From NCBI RefSeq assembly GCF_036961565.1, contig NZ_JBAMDD010000002.1, forward strand, positions 124,001 through 188,000: a stretch of DNA of 64,000 nucleotides, read 5' to 3'. Source of the stretch: Chitinimonas sp036961565 (GTDB lineage: Bacteria > Pseudomonadota > Gammaproteobacteria > Burkholderiales > Chitinimonadaceae). Below the pieces are notes generated by a model that made no database searches, was not told the origin of the DNA, and saw only the letters and a program-made list of their open reading frames with translations. A program made the translations under genes and the position numbers. Shown one piece after another: positions 18,226-26,285 of this stretch (its first letter is position 1; the number at the start of each line of letters is the position of its first letter).

Positions 18226-19224
18226 TTAGCGGAACTGGTTCAGGAAGGTCAGATCGTTATCGAAGAACAGGCGCAGGTCGTTGACGCCGTAATACAGCAT
18301 GGCGAAACGATCGAGACCGATACCGAAAGCGAAGCCGGTGTATTGCTCTGGGTCTATGCCCACATTGCGCAGCACATTGGGATGCACCATGCCGCAGCCA
18401 CCGACTTCCAGCCAGCCGCGCTCGCCCAGCACATCCACCTCGGCCGAGGTTTCGGTGAAGGGGAAGAACGAGGGACGGAATCGTACCTGCAGGTCATCGC
18501 GCTCAAAGAAGCGACGCAGGAAGTCGATCAACGTCGCCTTGAGGTCGGCAAAGCTGACGCCTTCGGCCACCCACAAACCCTCCATCTGATGGAACATCGG
18601 AGAATGGGTTGCGTCCGAATCCACCCGGTAGACACGGCCAGGGGCCACGATCTTGATGGGCGGCTGATGGTTCTGCATATAGCGAACCTGAATGGGGCTG
18701 GTGTGGGTACGCAATACCAGCGGCTCGCCATCACGGCCACCTTCCACGTAGAAGGTATCCTGCATGGAACGGGCAGGATGACCCTTGGGCGTATTCAGCG
18801 CCTCGAAGTTATGCCAGTCATCCTCGATCTCTGGGCCGTCAGCCACCTCGAAGCCCATGGACTGGAACAGTGCAACGATGCGCTCCTTGACCAGGGTCAC
18901 CGGATGCAGGCCACCCGCCAACTGACCACGCCCAGGCAGGGTCACATCCAGTGCCTCGGCGGCCAGCTGTTGCGCCAGCTTCTCGGCGGCCATGGCTTCG
19001 CGGCGGCCGTTCAGTGCCTGCTCAAAAGCTGTCTTGGCCTGGTTGATCACCGCACCCTGCGCCCGCTTCTCTTCTGGCGGCAGCGCAGCCAGTTGCTTGA
19101 GCAGGTCGGTCAACGCCCCGGATTTACCCAGGTAGCGCGCCTTCACGTTCTCCAGCTCGACTGGATCGTGGGTGGCCGCCAGGGCGGCCAGACCTTCATC
19201 GACTATCGCTTGAACATTGTCCAT
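18226..19224 (-). CDS. pheS: Phenylalanine--tRNA ligase alpha subunit
   Basis: A 332-residue catalytic subunit of phenylalanyl-tRNA synthetase. An N-terminal coiled-coil region (MDNVQAIVDEGLAAL onward) precedes the class II aminoacylation core, with HNFEALNTPKGHPARSMQDTF and the C-terminal FAFGIGLDRFAMLYYG (motif 3). I chose the start at 19224 because it matches the family and has GAGGAG upstream; the frame stays open upstream through the rplT terminator, which is not credible coding sequence. Confidence 0.96.
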   Translation of the reverse strand: MDNVQAIVDEGLAALAATHDPVELENVKARYLGKSGALTDLLKQLAALPPEEKRAQGAVINQAKTAFEQALNGRREAMAAEKLAQQLAAEALDVTLPGRGQLAGGLHPVTLVKERIVALFQSMGFEVADGPEIEDDWHNFEALNTPKGHPARSMQDTFYVEGGRDGEPLVLRTHTSPIQVRYMQNHQPPIKIVAPGRVYRVDSDATHSPMFHQMEGLWVAEGVSFADLKATLIDFLRRFFERDDLQVRFRPSFFPFTETSAEVDVLGERGWLEVGGCGMVHPNVLRNVGIDPEQYTGFAFGIGLDRFAMLYYGVNDLRLFFDNDLTFLNQFR

Positions 19225-19290
19225 CTTGCATCGCTCCTCATCACTGGCGATGGATTCTCTAGGCGAAAACCCATGGCGAGTGGGGCGACA

Positions 19291-19319
19291 AAAAAAGGGA
19301 GGCTTTCGCCTCCCTTTTT
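19291..19319 (-). terminator. Terminator after rplT
   Basis: On the minus strand: GGGAGGC-GAAA-GCCTCCC followed by a run of T. It lies between rplT and pheS and closes the infC-rpmI-rplT transcript or limits read-through into pheST. Confidence 0.92.
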
Positions 19320-19333
19320 CAGCTACCGGTAGC

Positions 19334-19693
19334 TCAGGCCGCGAGGCTAGCCTTGGCTTGCGCAACAATGTGCGCAAACGCGGCCTTGTCGAACACGGCG
19401 AGATCGGCCAGCACCTTACGATCGACATTGATCGAAGCGCGCTTCAGGCCGTTCATGAACTTGCTGTAGCTCAGACCCAGTTCACGCGATGCGGCGTTGA
19501 TACGGGCGATCCACAGCTGACGGAATTGACGCTTCCGCTGACGGCGGTCACGGTAGGCGTATTGACCGGCCTTCATCACCGCCTGTTTGGCGATGCGATA
19601 GACGTTCTTACGACGACCACGATAGCCCTTGGCGAGAGCGAGGACTTTTTTATGGCGAGCGCGGGCTGTTACACCACGTTTGACGCGAGGCAT
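19334..19693 (-). CDS. rplT: 50S ribosomal protein L20
   Basis: A 119-residue ribosomal protein, standard length. It begins MPRVKRGVTARARHKKVL and has the conserved RDRRQRKRQFRQLWIARINAA stretch. L20 binds 23S rRNA and is needed for early assembly of the large subunit; in several bacteria it also represses its own operon. AGGAAT precedes the start. It lies in the usual infC-rpmI-rplT order, 23 bp after rpmI. Confidence 0.98.
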   Translation of the reverse strand: MPRVKRGVTARARHKKVLALAKGYRGRRKNVYRIAKQAVMKAGQYAYRDRRQRKRQFRQLWIARINAASRELGLSYSKFMNGLKRASINVDRKVLADLAVFDKAAFAHIVAQAKASLAA

Positions 19694-19716
19694 GGTTTAT
19701 TCCTTTCCCGAGAAGA

Positions 19717-19914
19717 TTAAGCGTACGGCAACATGGCGCGCACGGAGGCCATATTGGTCGGGTGGACCATGGTCGTGCCGCGCAGTTGGCGCTTGTTCTT
19801 GGTGGTCTTCTTGGTCAGGATGTGGCGCTTGAACGCCTTGGAGCGCTTGACGCCCCCATTACCCAACACCTTCAAACGCTTCTTGGCGCTCGATTTGGTC
19901 TTCATCTTCGGCAT
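19717..19914 (-). CDS. rpmI: 50S ribosomal protein L35
   Basis: A 65-residue basic ribosomal protein, standard length. It begins MPKMKTKSSAKKRLKV and contains KAFKRHILTKKTTKNKRQLRG. The start at 19914 has GGAG upstream; an in-frame upstream ATG at 19950 is unlikely. The gap to infC is about 145 bp, longer than usual, and contains no obvious terminator. Confidence 0.98.
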   Translation of the reverse strand: MPKMKTKSSAKKRLKVLGNGGVKRSKAFKRHILTKKTTKNKRQLRGTTMVHPTNMASVRAMLPYA

Positions 19915-20060
19915 GACGTACTCCGTTTTTGCCTTAGTTAGATTTGGCACAGGGCGGCGCTTGCACGCACTTAATACCCAACACCACGGTTATTACAACA
20001 AGGCACCCGGATTCACACCCGGGCAGGGCTTGTTGCCACCCTTTATTCTGCCAAGAAAGG

Positions 20061-20582
20061 TCAGACCTTCTTCTTGGGCGCCAGCATCATGATCATCTGA
20101 CGGCCTTCCAGCTTGGGGAACTGCTCCACCAAAGCCAGCTCACCCAGATCGGTTTCAATGCGCTTGAGCTGCGCCATGCCGATTTCCTGGTGGGCCATCT
20201 CGCGACCGCGGAAGCGCAGGGTGATCTTCGCCTTGTCACCCTCTTCCAGGAAGCGCGTTACATTGCGCAGCTTAACCTGGTAGTCGTTCTCGTCGGTACC
20301 CGGACGGAACTTCACTTCCTTGATCTGTACCTGCTTGACCTTGAGCTTTTGCTCGTGGCGCTTCTTGCTCTCGCGGTACTTGAACTTGCCGTAGTCCATC
20401 AAGCGACAGACAGGCGGAACAGCATTCGGGGCGATCTCAACCAGATCAACCTCGCGCTCTTCTGCCATACGCAATGCTTCGGCAAGGCTCACAATACCGA
20501 GCTGCTCGCCTTCCTCGTCGTTCAGACGCACTTCGCGGGCGGTGATTTCACCATTGATCCGCGGCTCTTTATCCTGAGCGAT
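20061..20582 (-). CDS. infC: Translation initiation factor IF-3, ATC start codon
   Basis: A 173-residue IF-3 with the N-terminal domain (IAQDKEPRINGEITAREVRL) and C-terminal domain (VKFRPGTDENDYQVKLRNVTRFL). There is no ATG at the expected N-terminus. The codon in the right place is ATC (20582-20580), with GGGAG 8 bases upstream. IF-3 genes in many bacteria use AUU, AUC or AUA so that IF-3, which rejects non-standard starts, limits its own synthesis; that is the likely control here. A TTG further upstream at 20597 overlaps the binding site and is a poor alternative. Confidence 0.93.
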   Translation of the reverse strand: MAQDKEPRINGEITAREVRLNDEEGEQLGIVSLAEALRMAEEREVDLVEIAPNAVPPVCRLMDYGKFKYRESKKRHEQKLKVKQVQIKEVKFRPGTDENDYQVKLRNVTRFLEEGDKAKITLRFRGREMAHQEIGMAQLKRIETDLGELALVEQFPKLEGRQMIMMLAPKKKV

Positions 20583-20629
20583 AGCGCTTACTCCCAAGTA
20601 AAAAACGAAAACCGCGCGACCCGAACGAA

Positions 20630-20655
20630 ACGGCCCCGTATTTCAACGGGACCGT
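20630..20655 (-). other. Hairpin between thrS and infC
   Basis: A 10-pair stem (ACGGTCCCGT / ACGGGGCCGT with one G-T pair, 6-base loop) directly after the thrS stop. There is no immediate T run, so it is a weak terminator or part of the infC leader rather than a clear stop. Confidence 0.5.
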
Positions 20656-20660
20656 CGGAC

Positions 20661-22568
20661 TCAGACCTTGATCATCTCTGCATTCCAGCGCTCAACCAGC
20701 GCCGCCAGCGTCATCTGACCCAGATCTTCACCACCGCGGGAACGCACGGCAACTAATCCAGCAGCTTTTTCCTTATCCCCAACAACCACCTGATAAGGTA
20801 GCTTCTGCAAGCTATGTTCGCGTATTTTAAAGCCTATCTTGTCACTTCTCAAGTCCGACCCGACTCTAAATCCCTGTTTTTTGAGGCTTGCCGTAATTTC
20901 AGCAGCATAATCGGCCTGGTGCTCGCTGATGCTCATGACCACTGCCTGGGTTGGCGCCAGCCAAAGTGGGAAGGCACCAGCGTGGTTCTCGATCAGAATA
21001 CCGAGGAAACGCTCCAGCGAACCGAGTATGGCACGGTGCAACATTACCGGCCGCTTGCGGGCACTCTCCTCAGAGCTGACATACTCGGCATCCAGGCGCT
21101 CTGGCAGCACAAAGTCCAGCTGCAGGGTGCCGCACTGCCAGGATCGACCCAGCGCATCCTTGATGTGGTATTCCACCTTGGGGCCATAGAAGGCCCCTTC
21201 GCCCGGCAGCTCCTCCCACTCCACGCCGCAGGCCCGCAAGGCATCACGCAGGCCATTCTCCGCCTTATCCCAGGTCTCATCCGTGCCAGCACGCTTCTCT
21301 GGCCGCAGACTCAGCTTGACCGCCACCTTGTCAAAGCCGAAGTCGTGGTAGACCGACATCGCCAGCTCATTGAACGCGCGCGACTCCTCCACGATCTGCT
21401 CTTCGGTACAGAAGATATGTGCATCATCCTGCACAAAGCCGCGCACCCGCAGAATGCCGTGCAAGGCGCCAGACGGCTCGTTACGGTGGCAGGCACCAAA
21501 CTCAGCCAAGCGCATGGGCAGGTCGCGATACGAACGCAGGCCGCTATTGAAGATCTGCACATGGGCCGGGCAGTTCATGGGCTTCACCGCGTAGTCACGC
21601 TTTTCCGACTCCGTCGTGAACATGTTCTCGCGATAGTTTTCCCAGTGACCAGACTTCTCCCACAGCACCCTGTCCATCACCATGGGCGTGCGCACTTCCT
21701 GGTAGCCCGCAGCCGACAGACGCTTGCGCATGTACTGCTCGACCGACTGCCACAGGCTCCAACCCTTGGGATGCCAGAACACCATGCCAGGCGCCTCGTC
21801 CTGCATATGGAACAGATCCAGCTGCTTGCCCAGCTTGCGGTGGTCGCGCTTCTCGGCCTCCTCCAGCATGTGCAGGTATTGCTCCAGATCTTCCTTCTTG
21901 GCCCAGGCCGTGCCATAGACACGCTGCAACATCTCATTACGGCTATCACCGCGCCAATAGGCACCCGCCAGCTTCATCAGCTTGAACACCTTGAGCTTGC
22001 CCGTGGACGGTACATGCGGGCCACGGCACAAGTCGGTGAACTCGCCTTCGCGATACAGCGACAGCGCCTCGTTGGCCGGAATACTCTCGATGATCTCGGC
22101 CTTGTAGTGCTCGCCTATGCTCTTGAAGTAGGCCACAGCATCGTCGCGGCTCAACTCATAGCGCTCCACCGGGATATCACGCTTGGCCAGCTCGCCCATC
22201 TTCTTCTCTATGGCCTCGAGATCCTCAGGCGTGAAGGCGCGCTTGTAGCTGAAGTCATAGAAGAAGCCATGCTCAATGACCGGACCTATGGTCACCTGGG
22301 CGTCCGGGAACAGCTCCTTCACGGCAAACGCCAGCAAGTGCGCCGTGGAGTGGCGTATCACCTCCAGCCCCTCGGCATCCTTCTCGGTGATGATGGCCAG
22401 TTGCACATCGCGATCGATCAAGTAGGAGGTATCGACCAGCTTGCCGTCCACCTTGCCGGCCAGCGCGGCACGGGCCAGGCCTGCGCCTATGCTGGCGGCG
22501 ACATCAGCGACGCGCACTGCCTGATCGAAACTACGTTGCGAGCCGTCGGGAAGCGTAACGATGGGCAT
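20661..22568 (-). CDS. thrS: Threonine--tRNA ligase
   Basis: A 635-residue class II synthetase of standard length. The N-terminal TGS domain begins MPIVTLPDGSQRSF; the editing domain contains HSTAHLLAFAVKELFP; the catalytic core has MNCPAHVQIF and GACHRNEPSGALHG; an anticodon-binding domain ends the protein. Start 22568 matches the family and has AAGGTG upstream. It lies upstream of infC, the same thrS-infC-rpmI-rplT order as in E. coli. Confidence 0.97.
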   Translation of the reverse strand: MPIVTLPDGSQRSFDQAVRVADVAASIGAGLARAALAGKVDGKLVDTSYLIDRDVQLAIITEKDAEGLEVIRHSTAHLLAFAVKELFPDAQVTIGPVIEHGFFYDFSYKRAFTPEDLEAIEKKMGELAKRDIPVERYELSRDDAVAYFKSIGEHYKAEIIESIPANEALSLYREGEFTDLCRGPHVPSTGKLKVFKLMKLAGAYWRGDSRNEMLQRVYGTAWAKKEDLEQYLHMLEEAEKRDHRKLGKQLDLFHMQDEAPGMVFWHPKGWSLWQSVEQYMRKRLSAAGYQEVRTPMVMDRVLWEKSGHWENYRENMFTTESEKRDYAVKPMNCPAHVQIFNSGLRSYRDLPMRLAEFGACHRNEPSGALHGILRVRGFVQDDAHIFCTEEQIVEESRAFNELAMSVYHDFGFDKVAVKLSLRPEKRAGTDETWDKAENGLRDALRACGVEWEELPGEGAFYGPKVEYHIKDALGRSWQCGTLQLDFVLPERLDAEYVSSEESARKRPVMLHRAILGSLERFLGILIENHAGAFPLWLAPTQAVVMSISEHQADYAAEITASLKKQGFRVGSDLRSDKIGFKIREHSLQKLPYQVVVGDKEKAAGLVAVRSRGGEDLGQMTLAALVERWNAEMIKV

Positions 22569-22644
22569 TTCATTCACCTTTGCGGTTGAGGTTGCCGGTT
22601 GGCCTTTCAGCCAGTTGACGATGCATATGCGTAGAGTAAGGACG

Positions 22645-22674
22645 AAAAAAAAGTGCGACCTAAGTCGCACTTTT
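22645..22674 (-). terminator. Terminator between tRNA-Val and thrS
   Basis: On the minus strand: AAGTGCGAC-TTAG-GTCGCACTT followed by a run of T. It lies about 100 bp beyond tRNA-Val and 77 bp before thrS. It could terminate the tRNA transcript or act as an attenuator in front of thrS. Confidence 0.88.
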
Positions 22675-22768
22675 CTTTTGAACAAACGAATTTCCGAAAG
22701 CCGACTCAGCCCAAGTAGAGAGTGCCGGTAGTAGTAGTTCGGAATGACATGATTCGCTTGCTCCGTGT

Positions 22769-22845
22769 TGGTAGGCGCGATTGGACTCGAACCAACGACC
22801 CCCACCATGTCAAGGTGGTGCTCTAACCAGCTGAGCTACGCGCCT
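22769..22845 (-). tRNA. tRNA-Val (GAC)
   Basis: A 77-base cloverleaf with encoded CCA. The acceptor stem is AGGCGCG/CGCGCCT, and the anticodon stem CCACC/GGTGG holds the loop TTGACAT, giving anticodon GAC. The T arm is GGTTCGAGTCC. It has its own promoter just upstream. Confidence 0.97.
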
Positions 22846-22859
22846 GCAAAGAGCTGCGC

Positions 22860-22888
22860 ATTCTAGGGATGTATTGCTGTTCTGGCAA
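22860..22888 (-). promoter_or_regulatory. Promoter of tRNA-Val
   Basis: On the minus strand: TTGCCA (22883-22888), 17-bp spacer, TAGAAT (22860-22865), followed by the GC-rich GCGCAGC typical of stable-RNA promoters under stringent control. Confidence 0.78.
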
Positions 22889-22953
22889 GCTTTTCAACAA
22901 AGAATTTTGCAGATTTTTTACTACGACACCATACATGCAGATAAAACAGATAC

Positions 22954-23256
22954 TTACATACCAGGCTTGCGCCAAAAATAACGCGCAACAAAACCGGGAT
23001 AGGCCGCCACCACGAACAAGGCAAAGGTGGTGACATAGAACTGCCAACGCTGGGTGTGCACCGGGCCGTAACGGCTTTCCAGCCACAAACCCAGCCCACC
23101 TACGATGAAATACAGTAGCACCAGTTCCAGCAGCCGCCAGCCCAACGCCTTGCGCCCACTGGCCGGCTTACGCACGAACAGGATGGACTCCAGCATAAAC
23201 GGCAAATTGGCGGCCAAGGCCGCCAATCCGATAAAAACGATCAAAGTCGTATTCAC
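22954..23256 (-). CDS. DUF2818 family membrane protein
   Basis: A 100-residue protein with three predicted membrane segments, of the DUF2818 family found at the end of nuo operons in betaproteobacteria. It starts with GTG at 23256, which overlaps the nuoN stop (GTGA, 4-bp overlap), so it is translationally coupled to nuoN. Its position suggests a role in complex I assembly or function, but this is inference; no motif indicates chemistry. Confidence 0.85.
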   Translation of the reverse strand: MNTTLIVFIGLAALAANLPFMLESILFVRKPASGRKALGWRLLELVLLYFIVGGLGLWLESRYGPVHTQRWQFYVTTFALFVVAAYPGFVARYFWRKPGM

Positions 23257-24707
23257 ATCACACCCAGGCTATGACCCACCGACTGGTAGCACAGCACCAG
23301 CAGGCGGTTGGGCATCAAGCCCAGTACCAGCATGGCCAGGCAGTTGACCGACAGCAGTATGCGCATATCCAGCTTCACTGCGATCGGGCTCTCATCGCTG
23401 GGTTCATCCATGAACATCAGCTTGACCACACGCAGGTAGTAGAAGGCACCAATCAGCGAGAACAGCACCGCCACCACGGCCAACCACACCAGTTGCGCCT
23501 CAACGATGGCCTGGATGACTGCCAGCTTGGCAAAGAAGCCAACAAATACCGGGATACCCGCCATGGAGAACATGACGAACAGCATCATCCAGGCAAACCA
23601 GGGGCTACGCTTGGCCAAGCCCTTGAGATCAGCCAAACGCTCTGCCTCGAAGCCTTGGCGCGACATCAGCAGCACCACGCCGAAACCGGCCACGGCAGTG
23701 ATCGCATAGACGATGGCGTAGAACATGGCCGCCGAATAGCCCTGCACGGTGCCCGCCAGGACACCCAGCAGCAGGAAACCCATATGCGAGATGGTCGAAT
23801 AGGCCAGCATGCGCTTGAGGTTGGTCTGGGCAATGGCGACCAGATTACCCACACCGATGGACAGCACTGCCAGCACGATCAGCATGCCTTGCCAATCGGC
23901 CATCAGGCCAGGCATGCCCTGCACCAGCAGACGCATGACGAAGGCAAAGGCGGCCAGCTTGGGGGCCGAACCGATCAGCAGGGTGACTGCCGTAGGCGAA
24001 CCCTGATAAACGTCGGGCACCCACATATGGAAAGGCACATTGCCAAGCTTGAAGCCGATACCCGTGACAATAAAGACCAGGCCGAACACCATGAGGGTGT
24101 GATTGGCCGAACCATCTGCCACCTTGGCGGCGATGGTGTGGATATCGAGCGAACCGGTAGCGCCATACACCATGGACATGCCGTACAGCAGCATGCCTGA
24201 CGCCAGTGCGCCCAGCACGAAGTACTTCATGGCCGCCTCGGTAGCCGGCTGGGAATCACGCGGCAGCGCCACCAGGGCGTACAGCGACAGCGACAGCAGC
24301 TCCAGGCCGACATACAGGGTCAGCAGATTGGTGCTGGAAGCCATCACCATCATGCCCAGCAGGGCAAACAGCGACAGGGTGAACAGCTCACCACGGTACA
24401 TACCACGATCGGCAGCGTAGCTGCGGCTATAGGCCAGCATCAGACCCACGGCGCCGTACATGCCCAACTTGAGCACATCCGACATGGCATCGGCCACGAA
24501 CATGCCGGAGAACGCCACCCGTGGCGTCCAGGCAAAGCCGTTGATGGTAAGGAAGGCAGCACCCAGCAGCGTCACCATGGACAAGGCGTAGGTGATATCA
24601 CGCCTCTCGTCCTTGATAAACAGGTCGATCAGCAGGATGGCCGAGGTAGCACACAGCAACCAAATTTCCGGCAGGGCCGCGACCAGATTCAAACTAGCGA
24701 GCGTCAT
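23253..24707 (-). CDS. nuoN: NADH-quinone oxidoreductase subunit N
   Basis: A 484-residue antiporter-like membrane subunit of complex I with about 14 membrane segments, in line with the family. Landmarks are LTLYVGLELLSLSLYALVAL (lysine/glutamate-bearing helices) and KRMLAYSTISHMGFLLLG. It carries one of the proton channels in the membrane arm. It is the last of the 14 nuo genes and overlaps DUF2818. Confidence 0.97.
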   Translation of the reverse strand: MTLASLNLVAALPEIWLLCATSAILLIDLFIKDERRDITYALSMVTLLGAAFLTINGFAWTPRVAFSGMFVADAMSDVLKLGMYGAVGLMLAYSRSYAADRGMYRGELFTLSLFALLGMMVMASSTNLLTLYVGLELLSLSLYALVALPRDSQPATEAAMKYFVLGALASGMLLYGMSMVYGATGSLDIHTIAAKVADGSANHTLMVFGLVFIVTGIGFKLGNVPFHMWVPDVYQGSPTAVTLLIGSAPKLAAFAFVMRLLVQGMPGLMADWQGMLIVLAVLSIGVGNLVAIAQTNLKRMLAYSTISHMGFLLLGVLAGTVQGYSAAMFYAIVYAITAVAGFGVVLLMSRQGFEAERLADLKGLAKRSPWFAWMMLFVMFSMAGIPVFVGFFAKLAVIQAIVEAQLVWLAVVAVLFSLIGAFYYLRVVKLMFMDEPSDESPIAVKLDMRILLSVNCLAMLVLGLMPNRLLVLCYQSVGHSLGVM

Positions 24708-24740
24708 TCTTGTTCAATCCCGTATTCGTATCGGCGCTTA

Positions 24741-26237
24741 TCAAGGCAGCTTGGATGTTTTGACATGGGTAATCAGCGTATCCACGCTGGCGTGCATCTT
24801 TTCGGTAAAGGCCTGCGGATACAGACCCATGCCCAGTACCGCCACCGCCAATACTGCCAGCACGGCGAACTCTCGGGCATTGATGTCCTTCAAAGCCGCC
24901 ACGTTTTCATTGGCGACGTCGCCGAAGATCACCCGCTTGTACATCCACAGGGTGTAGCTGGCGCCAAACACCAGGGTGGTGGCAGCCAGGAAGGCATACC
25001 AGAAATTGACCTTGACGGCACCGATGATGACCATGAACTCACCGACAAAGCCGGAAGTAGCCGGCAGGCCGGAATTGGCCATGGCAAACAGCAGGGCAAA
25101 GGCCGCGAACTTGGGCATGGTATTGGCCACGCCGCCGTAGTCCGAAATCTTGCGGCTATGCACACGGTCGTACATCACACCGATGCAGAAGAACATGCCG
25201 GCCGACACAAAGCCGTGCGAGATCATCTGTACCAACGCACCTTCCACGCCATAGGTTGTCGGTGCACCATCCACCAGCATGTAAAAGCCCAGGGTGACGA
25301 AACCCATGTGCGAGATGGACGAATAGGCCACCAGCTTCTTCATATCGGTCTGCACCAAGGCCACCAGGCCGATGTAGACGATCGCGATCAGCGACAGCAC
25401 CACAATAATCATGCCCCACTCACGGGCGGCATCGGGCGAAATCGGCAGGGCAAACCGCAGGAAACCATAGGCACCCAGCTTCAAGGTGATGGCGGCCAGG
25501 ACCATGGAGCCGCCGGTAGGCGCCTCAACGTGGGCATCCGGCAACCAGGTATGCACCGGAAACATGGGCACCTTCACCGCAAAGGCGAAGAAGAACGCGA
25601 TCATCAGGTAGCCCTGAACTGCCAGGGGCAGCGCCACGCGCTGGAAGTCGGCGATCTCGAAGCTGCGACCGGTCTGGAAATACAGGTAGATAAAGGCCAC
25701 CAGCAGCAGCAGCGAACCCATCAGGGTGTAGAGAAACAGCTTGATGGCAGCGTAAACGCGATTCTGTCCACCCCACACGCCGACTATCAGGTACAGCGGG
25801 ATCAGCATGGCTTCGAAGAACACATAGAACAGCATGGCATCCAGCGCGGCAAACGCGCCGTTGATCAAGCCAGACATGATCAGGAAGGCTGCCATGTACT
25901 GTGCCACACGATTCTGTATCACTTCCCAACCAGCGATTACCACCAGCAGCGTGGTAAAGGCATTGAGGATGACGAAGAACATGGACAGACCGTCAACACC
26001 AAGATGGTAGTTGATATTGAAGGTCTCGATCCAGGGACGCATCTCCTCGAACTGCATGCCGCCATGCATGGGTGCAAACCGGGTGTAGAGCGGAATCGTG
26101 ACGAGGAAGCCCAGCAAGGCCCCCACCAGGGCAATCTTGCGTGCCCAGCCAGCATTCTGGTCGCCACCGGTCACCAGCACGAAGAGGCCGGCCACGATCG
26201 GCACCCAGATCGCCAGACTCAACAGATGTTCAGACAT
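24741..26237 (-). CDS. nuoM: NADH-quinone oxidoreductase subunit M
   Basis: A 498-residue antiporter-like membrane subunit. Characteristic stretches are LYVFFEAMLIPLYLIVGVWGG (AMLFYVFFEAM region), HTWLPDAHVEAPTGGSMVLA and KKLVAYSSISHMGFVTLG. It forms a proton channel between NuoL and NuoN. A GTG at 26243 is in frame two codons upstream; the ATG at 26237 gives the usual MSEHLL-type N-terminus. Confidence 0.97.
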   Translation of the reverse strand: MSEHLLSLAIWVPIVAGLFVLVTGGDQNAGWARKIALVGALLGFLVTIPLYTRFAPMHGGMQFEEMRPWIETFNINYHLGVDGLSMFFVILNAFTTLLVVIAGWEVIQNRVAQYMAAFLIMSGLINGAFAALDAMLFYVFFEAMLIPLYLIVGVWGGQNRVYAAIKLFLYTLMGSLLLLVAFIYLYFQTGRSFEIADFQRVALPLAVQGYLMIAFFFAFAVKVPMFPVHTWLPDAHVEAPTGGSMVLAAITLKLGAYGFLRFALPISPDAAREWGMIIVVLSLIAIVYIGLVALVQTDMKKLVAYSSISHMGFVTLGFYMLVDGAPTTYGVEGALVQMISHGFVSAGMFFCIGVMYDRVHSRKISDYGGVANTMPKFAAFALLFAMANSGLPATSGFVGEFMVIIGAVKVNFWYAFLAATTLVFGASYTLWMYKRVIFGDVANENVAALKDINAREFAVLAVLAVAVLGMGLYPQAFTEKMHASVDTLITHVKTSKLP

Positions 26238-26285
26238 ATCCACCCTTACCTACTGAATGTGTTTTCTATAAACGCGTAAACGCGA

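Noticed and set aside
19225..19428. An N-terminal extension of PheS through the rplT terminator
   Set aside because: The extension would cover an intrinsic terminator and the start of rplT's 3' region; the ATG at 19224 has a good binding site and fits the family.
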